Virus record (IMG/VR): IMGVR_UViG_3300021959_000125
Coordinates: 1-39,781 of that record
Length of the DNA: 39,781 nt
Source: a virus
Direction: 5' to 3' (one strand)
Numbering within the stretch: position 1 is the first letter of the stretch; each line of letters starts with the position of its first letter. Under the pieces are notes generated by a model. It made no database searches, was not told the origin of the DNA, and saw only the letters and a program-made list of their open reading frames with translations. Of the stretch, positions 6,267 through 17,100 are shown piece by piece. Both the position numbers and the translations under genes were made by a program.

Positions 6267-8465
6267 ATGGCAGTAACCCCTCATTCTAATAACGTAACTG
6301 CTACAGAAGATGCCGCTACATCACAAAACACAGCTTTTTTCGAAAAAAGATTTGGCAACACTACACCAAATATTTTAAAAGATTACGAAAGTGTAACTTA
6401 TCGTATCAGCTTGGGTGCTGTTTCAGGAGATTCGTTTAAGAATGCTTCGTATCTAGACGATACAGCCAATGGTAAGGATTCTCGTTTTATTGTTTTTGGT
6501 GAATCTGGTTTTACAGGAACATCGAACAATAAAGAAACTAAAGGCAGTTCTAACAGTATCGGAAAACGTGTAATAACTGCTAAAGGCGTTCCTGAATATT
6601 TTATTGACAATCTTAATTTTAAAATTATGATGCCAGGCAACGACTTTGGATATTCTGGATTAGCAGGTGGATCATTTGAGGTTGTTGAGCCCTATAGTTT
6701 AGGTTTGTTTTTTGAGTCTTTGTTGGCAAGTTCTATTTCGGCCGGATTTAAACATTTTAATGATAATTGTCCTTTTATTTTAAGAATAGATTTTTTTGGC
6801 TACAAGGACGGAGAACAAAAAGAAATACCAGATGCTGGAAGGGTAATACCGATTAGAATTCAGAATGTTACTTTTAAAGCAAACGAATCTGGAAGTCAGT
6901 ACACTGTAACTTTTTTAGAATTTGGATCTAGTCATTTTGCATCAGATCCTGTTAAAGATCTTGTAGTTACTACTACTTTTGCTGCAGGTTCAAATTTGAG
7001 AGAAACAATAGCAAACTTTCAAAAGACGTTAAACGACAGAGAAGCAGACAGAGTCTCTAAAAAACTAAGAAAATATCCAGACGTGTATAGAATTGTTGTA
7101 GCGCAAGGATATGCTAACACTACGCAACCCACTTCACAAGAATCTATCAATAGATGGAACGGAGAAATTAAGTTTTTATCAAATCTAGACGAGTACGAAA
7201 AAAATAAAAAATATTTTAATCCTGTTGATGAAGATACAAATGCTCCAAATGCTAGACTTATAACAAATGAAGCAAATCAAACGGTATTCACATACACTTC
7301 ATCACCTGATTCTCAAACAGATTTATATGCTGTATTAAATGATATAATGTGTCATACAGAATTTGCCAAGGAAAGTATAGAAAAAGCAGATAAAGACGGA
7401 TATACATTGTGGTGGACCATCAATGGACAATTAAGTCATCAGATGGGAACTACCACAACAAGCAGAGACCCAGAAAGACCTACTGACTATCGAGTTCAAC
7501 AAAACGAAACCCCAAAATATGATCCGATAGATGGTCGCATACCGATGACTTACAACATCATTCTTCAACCATTTTTGGTAAGGTTAGATCAACTTAAAAA
7601 ACCAGCAGTTAAAATAGAAGATACACCTAAAGTTAAAAAACAAATCAAAAAAGTGTATTCTTATCTATACACTGGTTTAAACGATGATATTCTTTCTTTT
7701 GATATGTCTTTTAATAATATGTTTTATATATCTGGACAACCACAGGCTTGGTCAACAACCGCTGAAGAGTCTTTGAAAAAAATTCTAAAGAATAAAACTG
7801 AAGCACAAAATACAGGAGAAGATGCGAATCTTTCGGTGTTGTCAGAAATGGCAATTGGAAATATCACCGTTGGGTTAGATAAGACAGGTACACCAAAGAT
7901 AGCAGGTGGACTAGGAACAACAACTACAGAAATTGAAGTTGCTCGATGGGTACATTCTAATGTTACAGGACATACAAATGATAATACACATGAAGCAAAA
8001 GTACAGCTAACATTAAATTTAGCAATACTTGGTGACACATATTATTTGCCGATGGCAGGTTTGAGTAATCAGCTTACTGAAGCCAAAGACGAAATGAGAT
8101 GGAAAGGCGAAGAAACAAGAATTTATGTAAGATTTAGAACTATTAATGATTATCCGTTCACAGGTTCTAGCTTACCAATTACAAACTTCGATGGTTTAAA
8201 AGATCATCCTTTTAGCGGAATTTACAGATTAATGATCGTAACCAATGAATTTACTGGCGGAGTGTTTAAACAGAAACTAGAGCTAAGAAAAGACTTTTCA
8301 ATTGACCCTGATATAAAAGCAGATGCTACTTTAGTTGATCAACAATCTAGTGGTACAGCACAAAATTTAAATCCAATTTTGGGTGCTGACTTTAAACAAG
8401 GCGAGGTTGATGGAGTTGCTATTATACCAAAATCACCTAGTCTAGAAGAAGGACCAAATCAATGA
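6267..8465 (+). CDS. Large baseplate hub candidate, gp27-like by position
   Basis: A 732-aa protein with no signal peptide. Residues about 50-230 look like a tail-tube or hub fold: YRISLGAVSGDSF, LNFKIMMPGNDFGYSG, then PFILRIDFFGYKDG and IPIRIQNVTFKANESG. Residues 445-720 contain a second beta-rich part (KVYSYLYTGLNDDILSFDMS, then LNLAILGDTYYLPMAGLS, then GIYRLMIVTNEFTGGVFKQK). Two tube-like domains and a position directly before gp5 suggest the gp27 role, a trimeric adaptor holding the gp5 needle. T4 gp27 is only 391 aa, so this would be nearly double the size. The gp27 call rests on architecture and synteny, not on recognised sequence identity. It overlaps gp5 by ATGA, so the two are probably coupled. 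Confidence 0.6.
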   Translation: MAVTPHSNNVTATEDAATSQNTAFFEKRFGNTTPNILKDYESVTYRISLGAVSGDSFKNASYLDDTANGKDSRFIVFGESGFTGTSNNKETKGSSNSIGKRVITAKGVPEYFIDNLNFKIMMPGNDFGYSGLAGGSFEVVEPYSLGLFFESLLASSISAGFKHFNDNCPFILRIDFFGYKDGEQKEIPDAGRVIPIRIQNVTFKANESGSQYTVTFLEFGSSHFASDPVKDLVVTTTFAAGSNLRETIANFQKTLNDREADRVSKKLRKYPDVYRIVVAQGYANTTQPTSQESINRWNGEIKFLSNLDEYEKNKKYFNPVDEDTNAPNARLITNEANQTVFTYTSSPDSQTDLYAVLNDIMCHTEFAKESIEKADKDGYTLWWTINGQLSHQMGTTTTSRDPERPTDYRVQQNETPKYDPIDGRIPMTYNIILQPFLVRLDQLKKPAVKIEDTPKVKKQIKKVYSYLYTGLNDDILSFDMSFNNMFYISGQPQAWSTTAEESLKKILKNKTEAQNTGEDANLSVLSEMAIGNITVGLDKTGTPKIAGGLGTTTTEIEVARWVHSNVTGHTNDNTHEAKVQLTLNLAILGDTYYLPMAGLSNQLTEAKDEMRWKGEETRIYVRFRTINDYPFTGSSLPITNFDGLKDHPFSGIYRLMIVTNEFTGGVFKQKLELRKDFSIDPDIKADATLVDQQSSGTAQNLNPILGADFKQGEVDGVAIIPKSPSLEEGPNQ

Positions 8466-10117
8466 CGGCAACCAAAGGACATATAAGACCATCAGGTCCT
8501 AGAACTGCTAGGGTAGTGGGCCACGACACTAAAACAGGTGTAGGCACATTGTTTGTAAGTTTACTAGGAAGGTACGCAGGAACTTATGCTGAAGAATCGC
8601 AAATTATTTCAGCTTATCATGCTCCTCCGTTTTTTGGTTACACCAACCATGCTTACAATGGTAAAAATACCGGTAATGATAGGGCGTTTCAAGATACACA
8701 AAAATCTTATGGTATGGCTTTTGTTCCTCCTGATGTAGGAACTAAAGTAATTGTAATTCAAATTGATGATACCAAACAATGGTTTTGGATAGGAGTTGTT
8801 CCTGAACCAGGTATTAATCATATGGTACCAGGAATTGCCGCCGCAGAAAATGTAGACCTATCTCCTGAACAGCAAGAACTTTACGGAAATACAAAATCAT
8901 TACCAGTGGGCGAAATAAATGTAGCAACACTAGAAGAACAAGGTGTTGATATTGAAAATGCTAAACGTCCATTGCACCCTTTGGCAGGATTTTTACTAGA
9001 TAGTGGATTAGTAGGAGATCCTATTAGAGGATCACACGGTAGTACTGTTCGTAGATCTGCTATACCTAATGTCTACGGTATAAGCACACCAGGACCAATT
9101 GATAAAAGACAAAATGCTTTAAAGCAAAAAAAGGGAACTAATCAAGATATTTCTGATCCTGTTTTTGTAAGTCGAATAGGCGGACATCAATTTGTCATGG
9201 ACGACGGCGACGAACGTTTTGTAAGAAAAACAACAGCTGATGCTGGACCACCAGAATATGCTGATACTACAAAAGGTGAATCAGGAGACGTAAGAATACC
9301 CTACGGTGAAAGTTTTAGATTAAGAACTAGAACAGGCCACCAAATACTGTTACACAATTCAGAAGATTTAATTTATATTGGAAACAGCAGAGGTACTGCT
9401 TGGATCGAACTAAGTTCAGACGGAAAGATTGATATTTTTGCTCAAGACAGTATTAGTATTCATACACAACAAGATTTTAATTTTCATGCTGGTAGAGATA
9501 TTAATATTGAAGCAGAACGTAATATCAATATAAAAGCAACAGGACGTAACACAGAAAGTCCAGATGGAGAAGGAGCAACACCCGATGCTGTTGGTAGAAT
9601 ACATGTTGATGCCGCAGGCAATTTAACAACCATAGTTGGTGGATTTAAAAATACAAATGTAGAAAAAGATGTTAGCACAGTGGTCAAAGGTGCTGAAAGA
9701 AAAACAGTTGCTAAGAACTTAGAAGAAACAGTAGGCGATGATATTAAACTTAAAGCAACAAATATTAACTCATATTCATTGAACAATACAAGAATTAGAT
9801 CAGATAACACAACAAACATTAATAGCGGCCAGTTCCATAGAGAAACTGCTGATAAAATTGAGATGAATTGTGATCCTGCTGAAATAGCACAAACAGGTGC
9901 TGTTGCTAGTGTAACGGTCGCAGAACCTTTAAGTTTACATCAAAATGCTGTTGTAGATATTACATTACCGTGGGCTAATCAAGAATATCAAAGTGAGGAG
10001 CCGTTAGAAAGTATTATGAAACGTATTCCACAGCACGAACCATGGTTTAACCATGAAAACTATGATCCTTTATCAGTAGCACCACCTAAGACTGATAGGG
10101 ATATTAAGGAGGAATAA
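8462..10117 (+). CDS. 5: Baseplate hub spike gp5, without lysozyme domain
   Basis: A 551-aa protein. Residues about 8-120 form the OB-fold seen in gp5/VgrG (ARVVGHDTKTGVGTLFVSLL, then FVPPDVGTKVIVIQIDD and FWIGVVPEPG). Residues about 280-470 are the needle: GESFRLRTRTGHQILLHNSE, then octapeptide-like repeats (GRDINIEAERNINIKA at about 343-358; VGRIHVDAAGNLTTIV). The needle forms the trimeric beta-helix that pierces the outer membrane. I see no T4-lysozyme-like domain between the OB-fold and the needle. Marine T4-like phages commonly lack it. The C-terminus (about 500-551) is Pro/Glu-rich and disordered-looking. Confidence 0.85.
   Translation: MTATKGHIRPSGPRTARVVGHDTKTGVGTLFVSLLGRYAGTYAEESQIISAYHAPPFFGYTNHAYNGKNTGNDRAFQDTQKSYGMAFVPPDVGTKVIVIQIDDTKQWFWIGVVPEPGINHMVPGIAAAENVDLSPEQQELYGNTKSLPVGEINVATLEEQGVDIENAKRPLHPLAGFLLDSGLVGDPIRGSHGSTVRRSAIPNVYGISTPGPIDKRQNALKQKKGTNQDISDPVFVSRIGGHQFVMDDGDERFVRKTTADAGPPEYADTTKGESGDVRIPYGESFRLRTRTGHQILLHNSEDLIYIGNSRGTAWIELSSDGKIDIFAQDSISIHTQQDFNFHAGRDINIEAERNINIKATGRNTESPDGEGATPDAVGRIHVDAAGNLTTIVGGFKNTNVEKDVSTVVKGAERKTVAKNLEETVGDDIKLKATNINSYSLNNTRIRSDNTTNINSGQFHRETADKIEMNCDPAEIAQTGAVASVTVAEPLSLHQNAVVDITLPWANQEYQSEEPLESIMKRIPQHEPWFNHENYDPLSVAPPKTDRDIKEE
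10106..10112 (+). promoter_or_regulatory. Strong ribosome binding site of gp25
   Basis: AAGGAGG lies 6 bases before the gp25 ATG, the most canonical ribosome binding site noticed in the window. It suggests high translation of this wedge protein. Confidence 0.6.
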
Positions 10118-10118
10118 T

Positions 10119-10559
10119 ATGGCTAGAAAAATATACAATCAGCAAAAAGTACAAACAATTGAAGCCAGTTCAGGAACAGTATCTGCTGAAGGTTCTAGTT
10201 TTAGATATAGAGGGTTTAATTCAAGAAATTCTACTAAAAACTTTAAGCAGTACGATTTAGATTTAGTAAAGCAGGACTTGTTAAATCATTTCAATATTCG
10301 CAAAGGTGAAAAGCTACAACTTCCAAAGTTTGGCACAGTAATTTGGGACATGCTGTTTGAACCAATGACATCTGAAAATATTGATATAATTGTACAAGAC
10401 GTAGAAGAAATTGTAAACAGAGATCCTAGAGTAAAAGCTAGGAATGTAAGCGTAGATGCTACAGATAAAGGTGTACTGGTCGAGATGGATTTAGAATATT
10501 TAGAACTAAATGCCACAGAACAGTTAAGAATTAACTTTGACAGGAGAAACACAGAATAG
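10119..10559 (+). CDS. 25: Baseplate wedge protein gp25
   Basis: A 146-aa protein of the gp25 family. The core is YDLDLVKQDLLNHFNIRKGE (45-64) and LPKFGTVIWDMLFEP (68-82). This is followed by an amphipathic helix and a beta strand (VEEIVNRDPRVKARNVSVDA). In T4, gp25 joins two gp6 copies and anchors the first sheath ring. The length is near T4 gp25 (132 aa), with a longer polar N-terminus. It sits next to gp6, its direct partner. Confidence 0.92.
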   Translation: MARKIYNQQKVQTIEASSGTVSAEGSSFRYRGFNSRNSTKNFKQYDLDLVKQDLLNHFNIRKGEKLQLPKFGTVIWDMLFEPMTSENIDIIVQDVEEIVNRDPRVKARNVSVDATDKGVLVEMDLEYLELNATEQLRINFDRRNTE

Positions 10560-10593
10560 CTGGAAAATAAAATGCGCAGTTTTTTATCTCCGG

Positions 10594-10599
10594 TAAATA
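10594..10599 (+). promoter_or_regulatory. Late promoter candidate (CGGTAAATA) before gp6
   Basis: TAAATA lies in the 62-bp gap after gp25, 22 bases upstream of the gp6 ATG. It matches the second half of the T4 late consensus and has the same CGGTAAATA context as the element at 33844. It would give gp6 and the giant gene their own late transcript. Confidence 0.5.
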
Positions 10600-10621
10600 G
10601 TGTATAGGGCAAGAAACAGAT

Positions 10622-13600
10622 ATGACAACTACAACTAGACAAAATAATTTAATACTTGCGGAAGATTGGACTCGCATCTATCAGACGTTCCGTAACGCTG
10701 ATTTCAAGTCTTACGACTTTGAAAATTTGCGTAGAGTAATGGTAGAATATTTGAGAGAAAACTACCCCGAAGATTTCAATGATTTTATTGAAAGTTCAGA
10801 ATACGTTGCCCTTATTGATCTAATTGCATTCTTAGGTCAAAGTCTTTCATTTAGACTTGACTTAAACAGCAGAGAAAATTTCATTGAATTAGCAAACAGA
10901 AAAGAAAGTGTTTTACGTATTGCTAGGATGCTTTCATATAATGCTAAACGTAATGTTGGCGCAAGCGGGTTACTTAAAATTACATCTGTTTCAACAACAG
11001 AAAATTTAACAGACAGTAACGGTATTAATCTGTCTGGACAAACTATTCAATGGAATGATCCTACTAATCCTAATTGGTTTGAACAGTTTATTTCTGTTAT
11101 AAATGCTTCAATGGTACCAAATACTGAATTTGGTAAAGATCAAGGTTCGAAAGTAATTGACGGCATCAAAACAGATCAGTACAGATTTAATAGCACAAAC
11201 ACAAGTATACCGTTGTTTAATTTTTCAAAAAATGCCTCTGGTAGATCTATGCGTTTTGAAATTCCTAGCACGTCTATTCTAGCTGAAAACTTTATCTATG
11301 AAGAAAGTCCAGTTCCTGGTAATAAGATGGGATTCATTTATAGACAAGACGGAAAAGGAAACGCAAGTGCTAATACAGGATTCTTTTTACAGTTTAAACA
11401 AGGAACACTAGAAAGTGCTGAGTTTGAAATAACACAACCGACTGTCAATGAACAAGTTTCAATCACTACACCAGGTATTAATAATAGTGATGTTTGGCTT
11501 TATAAATTAGGAGCAGACGGAAATCCACAAAATCAATGGACTAAAGTAGATGCTATTGAAGGAAACAATATTATCTATAATAGTTTGTCATCAAACGAGA
11601 AAAATATTTATACTGTTATAACACAAGAAGATGATACTGTAGATTTATTATTTTCAGATGGTGTCTTTGGTAATTTACCATTGGGTGTGTTTAGATGTTA
11701 TTTTAGAACTTCTATCGGAGCAAGTTTTTCTATCTCTCCAAGAGATATGAGAAATATTAGTATTGATATTCAGTATAATAATGCAATAGGTGTAACTCAG
11801 ACTATTACACTTACAATGAATCTACAATATACTGTTGAAAACAGTGCTCCATCTGAAGACATTGATTCGATTAGAGCTAAAGCACCGGCACAGTATTATA
11901 CACAAAATAGAATGGTAACAGGAGAAGATTATAATCTTGCTCCTCTAGGTAGCTCACAAGAAATTTTAAAAGTAAAAGCAATTAATAGAACATCAAGTGG
12001 CATTAGCAGAAATTTTGATATTGTAGATGCTAGTGGAAAATATTCTATGGTTAATGTTTTTGCTGATGACGGTTTAATTTATAGAACAAACACTGAAAGA
12101 AATTTTAGTTATACATATACAAATAAAAATATTGTTTTAAATTACATTAGAAGTACAATTGAACCAGTAATTGAAGATTCAGAAACATATAATTTTTATA
12201 TTACAAACTTTGATAAAATTTTTACTAGTGATGTTAGTGTTAAGTGGTTACAAAGTACTACTGATATAAATGGAAGTACAGGTTATTTTGGAAACATTTT
12301 TGACGAATTTCCGATCAAGATTGGAATCTACACTACAAGCAATTTACGTTTTATTGAAGCAGGAAGTTTAATTAAATTTTTACCACCTTTAGATACTCAA
12401 GCATTTAAAGATGGAGAACTAGTTACTTACGATCCAACAGATAAAACTCATAAGAAATATGTATGGACAAAGGTAGTAAGAGTAGTTGGAGATGGTACAA
12501 ATGCTGGTCAAGGAAACCTTTCCAGTGGCGTAGGCCCTGTAACATTTTCTGATCCTATTCCAACTGGATCAATTCCAACACAGGTAGTACCTAAGTTTGT
12601 TAATAACTTACCAACTGACATTGAAACAGAAATTTTAAATCTTAGTTTTTCTAGTCAAACATTTGGTCTAAGATATGATATTGAAACACGAACATGGAGA
12701 GTGATTTCTAGTAATAATATTGATCTTTCGAGTGATTTTAGTTTAGGTCAAGCAGGCGACAACACAAATACTAATGCTGATGCTAGTTGGATTCTAGCAT
12801 TTGTATATGACGGCGATGAATTTAGAGTAAGAGTCCGTGGAACAAGTTATGTATTCTCTAGTGTTGAACAAAATAGATTCTATTTTGATAGATCAGAAAA
12901 AATTTATGACAGTAAAAAAAGAACAGTCATTAAAGATCAAATCAAAGTATTAGATATTAATAGTGTTCCTGAGGGTAAAGAATTATCGGCTTCACAGTTG
13001 GCTGATAAAATTATTGAACTTAAAAATTCAAATCCAGATTTTACATCGGCTGATGTTGCTACAATTATTGATCAAGACAAAACTTTAAAGAATGATATTT
13101 TGTTTGAAATATCAGATAGTGTTAGATTTGAAGACGGATATCAAAGCACTGAAAGTGTTAAAGTAACTTTTTATGATACAGACGATGACGGTGTAATTGA
13201 TAATCCAGATAGTTTTGATGATATTGTTGGAACTGATCTAACAGACAAGTACTTGTTCTTTAAAAAATCAACAGACAATTATGGATTTACAAAATTAGAT
13301 TTTATCGACAATAAAAATAATACTGTTTTAATTAAAGACAAAGAAGTTAATACAAGTGTTAATGATTACGATCATAACCAATTAATTTACTTTTATGATC
13401 AAGCAGAAAATTTTGTTAAACGTGTTGATTTAATTACTAGAACATTTATCTTAGAACCTAGTTATATAGCATATATTGGAAGAAGCGGATTAAAGTTTCA
13501 GTACATTCATAATGCCAGTAGTGATAGAAGAATTGACCCTAGTGCTAGTAACATTATTGATATCTATTTGTTAGTTAGAAATTATGATATTAATTACAGA

Positions 13601-14134
13601 AATTATCTAATAGGAGCAACAGCTACAGCACCAGAAGAACCAACTCCTGAAAGTTTAAGAGTTCAATTTGGTAAAGAGTTAGCCGATTTAAAATCTATTA
13701 GTGACGAAGTTGTGTATCATCCAGTAACATATTTTCCATTATTTGGAAGTAAAGCACCTACAGAATTTCAAACAACATTTAAAGTTGTAAAAAATAAAAA
13801 TATGACTATAAACGATAACGATTTAAAAGTTAAAGTTGTAGCAACTATAGCAAATTATTTTGCTATTGATAATTGGGACTTTGGCGATAAGTTTTATTCG
13901 AGTGAATTATTAGCATATATTATTCAAGCAAATTCACCTGAAATTAGTAATATTGTTATGGTACCAAAACAAAGCGATCAAGCATACGGAAGTTTAAGTG
14001 AAATTCAATCACGACCAGATGAAATCCTAGTGAGCGCGGCCACAGTTGATGATGTTCAGATTGTTGAAACTATTACAGCAACTGAATTAAATCTACTCAA
14101 CTCACAGGTTATAACCAAGACGAGTAACAGTTAA
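10622..14134 (+). CDS. 6: Baseplate wedge protein gp6, enlarged
   Basis: The N-terminus carries the gp6 signature (FENLRRVMVEYLRENYPEDF, then FIESSEYVALIDLIAFLGQS and NRKESVLRIARMLSYNAKR, residues about 33-105). The middle (about 380-470) has gp6-like text, ending in APAQYYTQNRMVTGEDYN. The C-terminus (about 1020-1100) has the wedge part VYHPVTYFPLFGSK and NNDLKVKVVATI-type strands. In T4, gp6 dimers form the inner baseplate ring with gp25 and gp53. At 1,170 aa it is far longer than T4 gp6 (660 aa); the excess lies around residues 480-1000. That insert includes a calcium-loop-like DTDDDGVID (852-860). The stop overlaps the next ATG (TAATG). Confidence 0.88.
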   Translation: MTTTTRQNNLILAEDWTRIYQTFRNADFKSYDFENLRRVMVEYLRENYPEDFNDFIESSEYVALIDLIAFLGQSLSFRLDLNSRENFIELANRKESVLRIARMLSYNAKRNVGASGLLKITSVSTTENLTDSNGINLSGQTIQWNDPTNPNWFEQFISVINASMVPNTEFGKDQGSKVIDGIKTDQYRFNSTNTSIPLFNFSKNASGRSMRFEIPSTSILAENFIYEESPVPGNKMGFIYRQDGKGNASANTGFFLQFKQGTLESAEFEITQPTVNEQVSITTPGINNSDVWLYKLGADGNPQNQWTKVDAIEGNNIIYNSLSSNEKNIYTVITQEDDTVDLLFSDGVFGNLPLGVFRCYFRTSIGASFSISPRDMRNISIDIQYNNAIGVTQTITLTMNLQYTVENSAPSEDIDSIRAKAPAQYYTQNRMVTGEDYNLAPLGSSQEILKVKAINRTSSGISRNFDIVDASGKYSMVNVFADDGLIYRTNTERNFSYTYTNKNIVLNYIRSTIEPVIEDSETYNFYITNFDKIFTSDVSVKWLQSTTDINGSTGYFGNIFDEFPIKIGIYTTSNLRFIEAGSLIKFLPPLDTQAFKDGELVTYDPTDKTHKKYVWTKVVRVVGDGTNAGQGNLSSGVGPVTFSDPIPTGSIPTQVVPKFVNNLPTDIETEILNLSFSSQTFGLRYDIETRTWRVISSNNIDLSSDFSLGQAGDNTNTNADASWILAFVYDGDEFRVRVRGTSYVFSSVEQNRFYFDRSEKIYDSKKRTVIKDQIKVLDINSVPEGKELSASQLADKIIELKNSNPDFTSADVATIIDQDKTLKNDILFEISDSVRFEDGYQSTESVKVTFYDTDDDGVIDNPDSFDDIVGTDLTDKYLFFKKSTDNYGFTKLDFIDNKNNTVLIKDKEVNTSVNDYDHNQLIYFYDQAENFVKRVDLITRTFILEPSYIAYIGRSGLKFQYIHNASSDRRIDPSASNIIDIYLLVRNYDINYRNYLIGATATAPEEPTPESLRVQFGKELADLKSISDEVVYHPVTYFPLFGSKAPTEFQTTFKVVKNKNMTINDNDLKVKVVATIANYFAIDNWDFGDKFYSSELLAYIIQANSPEISNIVMVPKQSDQAYGSLSEIQSRPDEILVSAATVDDVQIVETITATELNLLNSQVITKTSNS

Positions 14135-17100
14135 TGGATAAAAAAATATTCAAACAGAGTGAATTACCTGTTAGAGAAACTTATCAGCTATTACCGGAGA
14201 TTTTTAAATCTTCTACTAACAGAAAGTTTTTAAGTGCTACACTGGATCCGTTAGTACAACCAGGAACACTTGATAGGATTTCGGGTTACATTGGACGTAA
14301 CTATGGAAGAACTTATAATAGTAAAGATATCTATGTTGATAAAGAAGAGTCATTGCGACATGCTTATCAATTAGAACCCGGTGTAGTAGTTAGAGATAGT
14401 GAAAATTTATCTGTTAAAAGTTTTTACGATTATATTGATGTTAAAAGCCAATTAAAGTTTTTTAACAATAACAACGAAAGAGACGATCTTACAACATCTA
14501 TAAGAAGTTATAGTTGGAATCCTCCCATTGACTGGGACAAGTTTATTAATTACAGAGAATATTATTGGCTTCCTCAAGGACCAGATACAATTAGTATTTC
14601 TGGACAGGCACAAGATGTTATATCTGAATATAGAGTTCGTAGTCAAAGTGATGACGAGTTTTTGTTTTATCCAGATGGCCTTACACCTAATCCAAGTTTA
14701 CTTTTATATAGAGGTCAAACATATATTTTCAATGTAAACACTCCTGGTGATCCTTTTTATATTAGAAGAAACCCCACTGAAGGAGATCTAGCAAATTATA
14801 ATACCGGTGTTACTAATAATGGAATAGAAGTTGGCACAGTTTCATTTACTGTTCCAAATAACAGTCCTGACTTATTATATTATCAGAGCGGAAATAATAT
14901 TGATAGGGTTGGCATGTTTAGAATAGCTTCTGTTGATGAAAATACAAGTATTGATGTAGAAGCAGAGATCATTGGAAAACTAAACTATACAAGTGCTAAT
15001 AATGTAAAGTTTAGTAACGGTTTAAAGATAAACTTTACTGGTAATGTTACTCCAGAAAAGTATGCTCAAGGCGACTGGTTAGTTGACGGTGTTAGTACAT
15101 CGATTAGATTAATTAATTTTCAAGAACTAGATTTACCACCTGTAAAAAATGACGATGTAGACGTTTTATTTGACGATGGAGGTTGGGACGAACTTCCTTT
15201 TGATGATGCTGTAAGTTTTCCTTCTAACAAAGACTATATTACAATTAACAGATCAAGCAAAGATCGGAATCCATGGAGTCGTTATAATAAATGGTTCCAT
15301 AGAGATGTTATAGATTACAGTGCTAGTATTAATAATGTAGCGTCTAAAATTAACGAACAGTCAAGAGCTAAACGCCCTATTATTGAGTTTAGTTCTAACA
15401 TCCAACTGATAAATCATGGATCGATAGCTAAACAAAGTGTTGATTTTATTGACGACTTTACTACTGATGTTTTCAGTACTATCGAAGGAACAGCAGGTTA
15501 TAATATTGATAATGTTGACGTTTTTGACGGAGCAAGAATTATTTTTACAGCAGACAATGATCCGCTAGTTAAAAATAAAATTTTTGTTGTAAAGAAAATT
15601 GTTATTCAAGCAAACAATACTGCTGACAATAAACAAATTGCCTTAGTTGAAGCAGATGATTCTAATACATCTAAGGGCGAATGTGTAATTATTAAATTTG
15701 GTAAAAATAATGCCGGTTTGATGTATCACTTCGATGGTGAAAATTGGATTAGGAGTCAAACAAAAGATTCTGTAAATCAGTCTCCTAAATTTGATATATT
15801 TGATGACGACGAAGTAAGTTTTACTGATAATACAAAATATGAAACTTCAAGTTTTGCTGGAAGTAACTTATTATCTTATAAACCTGGCTCAGGGCCTGTT
15901 GATAAAGAATTAGGTTTTTCTATTGCGTATCAGAATTTAAACAACAGTGGTGATATAGAATTTAATTCAGACTGGGATGTAGATAGTTTTACCTATCAAG
16001 TTAGTGCTGAAAACAAATCAAAGAAAATTAACTCAGGTTATATTAAAACAACCGAAACACTAGACAACGTAAGTTTTCATAATTTGTATATTCCAAGCGA
16101 TCCGGTATTTGATCAGGGAATAATTCAAACTTATACTTTATCTGAAGAAACTTCTGAAGTTATTTTTTCTAATATAGATTGGATTAGCTCAGTAGATGCT
16201 AATTTGTACTTTTATAATAATGGAAACTTTATTAGAGATTCTTATACAATAGTTTCTACTGTTGAAGGCAAAAGAACTTTTAAATTTGATAATACTAAAT
16301 TTACTGAAGGCGATACAGTAACTCTTAAGGTATTTTCAAATGATGAACCTAATTTAGGATTTTATGAATTTCCTAAAAGTTTAGAAAGAAATCCATTAAA
16401 CCAAGAATTAAAAACATTTACATTAGGACAAGCAACAGATCATTTGCGATCAATGGTTAATTATTCAAATGATTTTGTTGGTATATTTCCCGGAACAAGT
16501 AATCTTAGAGATATTTCAAACTACCAAAATAAAGGACAGAGATTTGTAAAATATACCTCAGTAGCATCAAGTTCTTTACCTCTATTATGCGATAAAAATG
16601 TAAACATTATTAAATCAATAAGATATGCGGCCAGAGAATATGAAAATTATAAAAGTAATTTAATAAAACTGTCTACTACACTACCTTTTGGTGGTGAAGA
16701 TGTAATTAGTTTCCTTGATCAAATTGTATCTAAAATAAGCAATGCGAAACCTGATTCAAGTCCGTTTGTTAATAGCGATATGATCGGTAGTGGAGCAAAC
16801 AAAGTTTCAAAGTATACAGTTGAAGATACAGGTATTAAAACATTTTCATTGTCAGAAAAGTTTGATTTAACTACACCGTCAACAAAAGCAGTATATTTGT
16901 ATCTTAATAATGTACAATTGATACACGGAATTGATTATGTGTTTGATAGTGAGTTTAGTTTTGTAAGAGTTATTAGAGATCTCAATGAAAATGACTTACT
17001 AGAAATAAAAGAATTTTATTCTACATCATACAATTACATTCCTGAAACACCGGCAAGTCTTGGTTTAACAAAAACTTATGTTCCTGAGATGTATGTAGAT

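Noticed and set aside
10570-10587. AAAATGCGCAGTTTTTT before gp6 as a terminator
   Set aside because: The central TGCGCA is self-complementary with no room for a loop, and the flanking stem is only A and T pairs.
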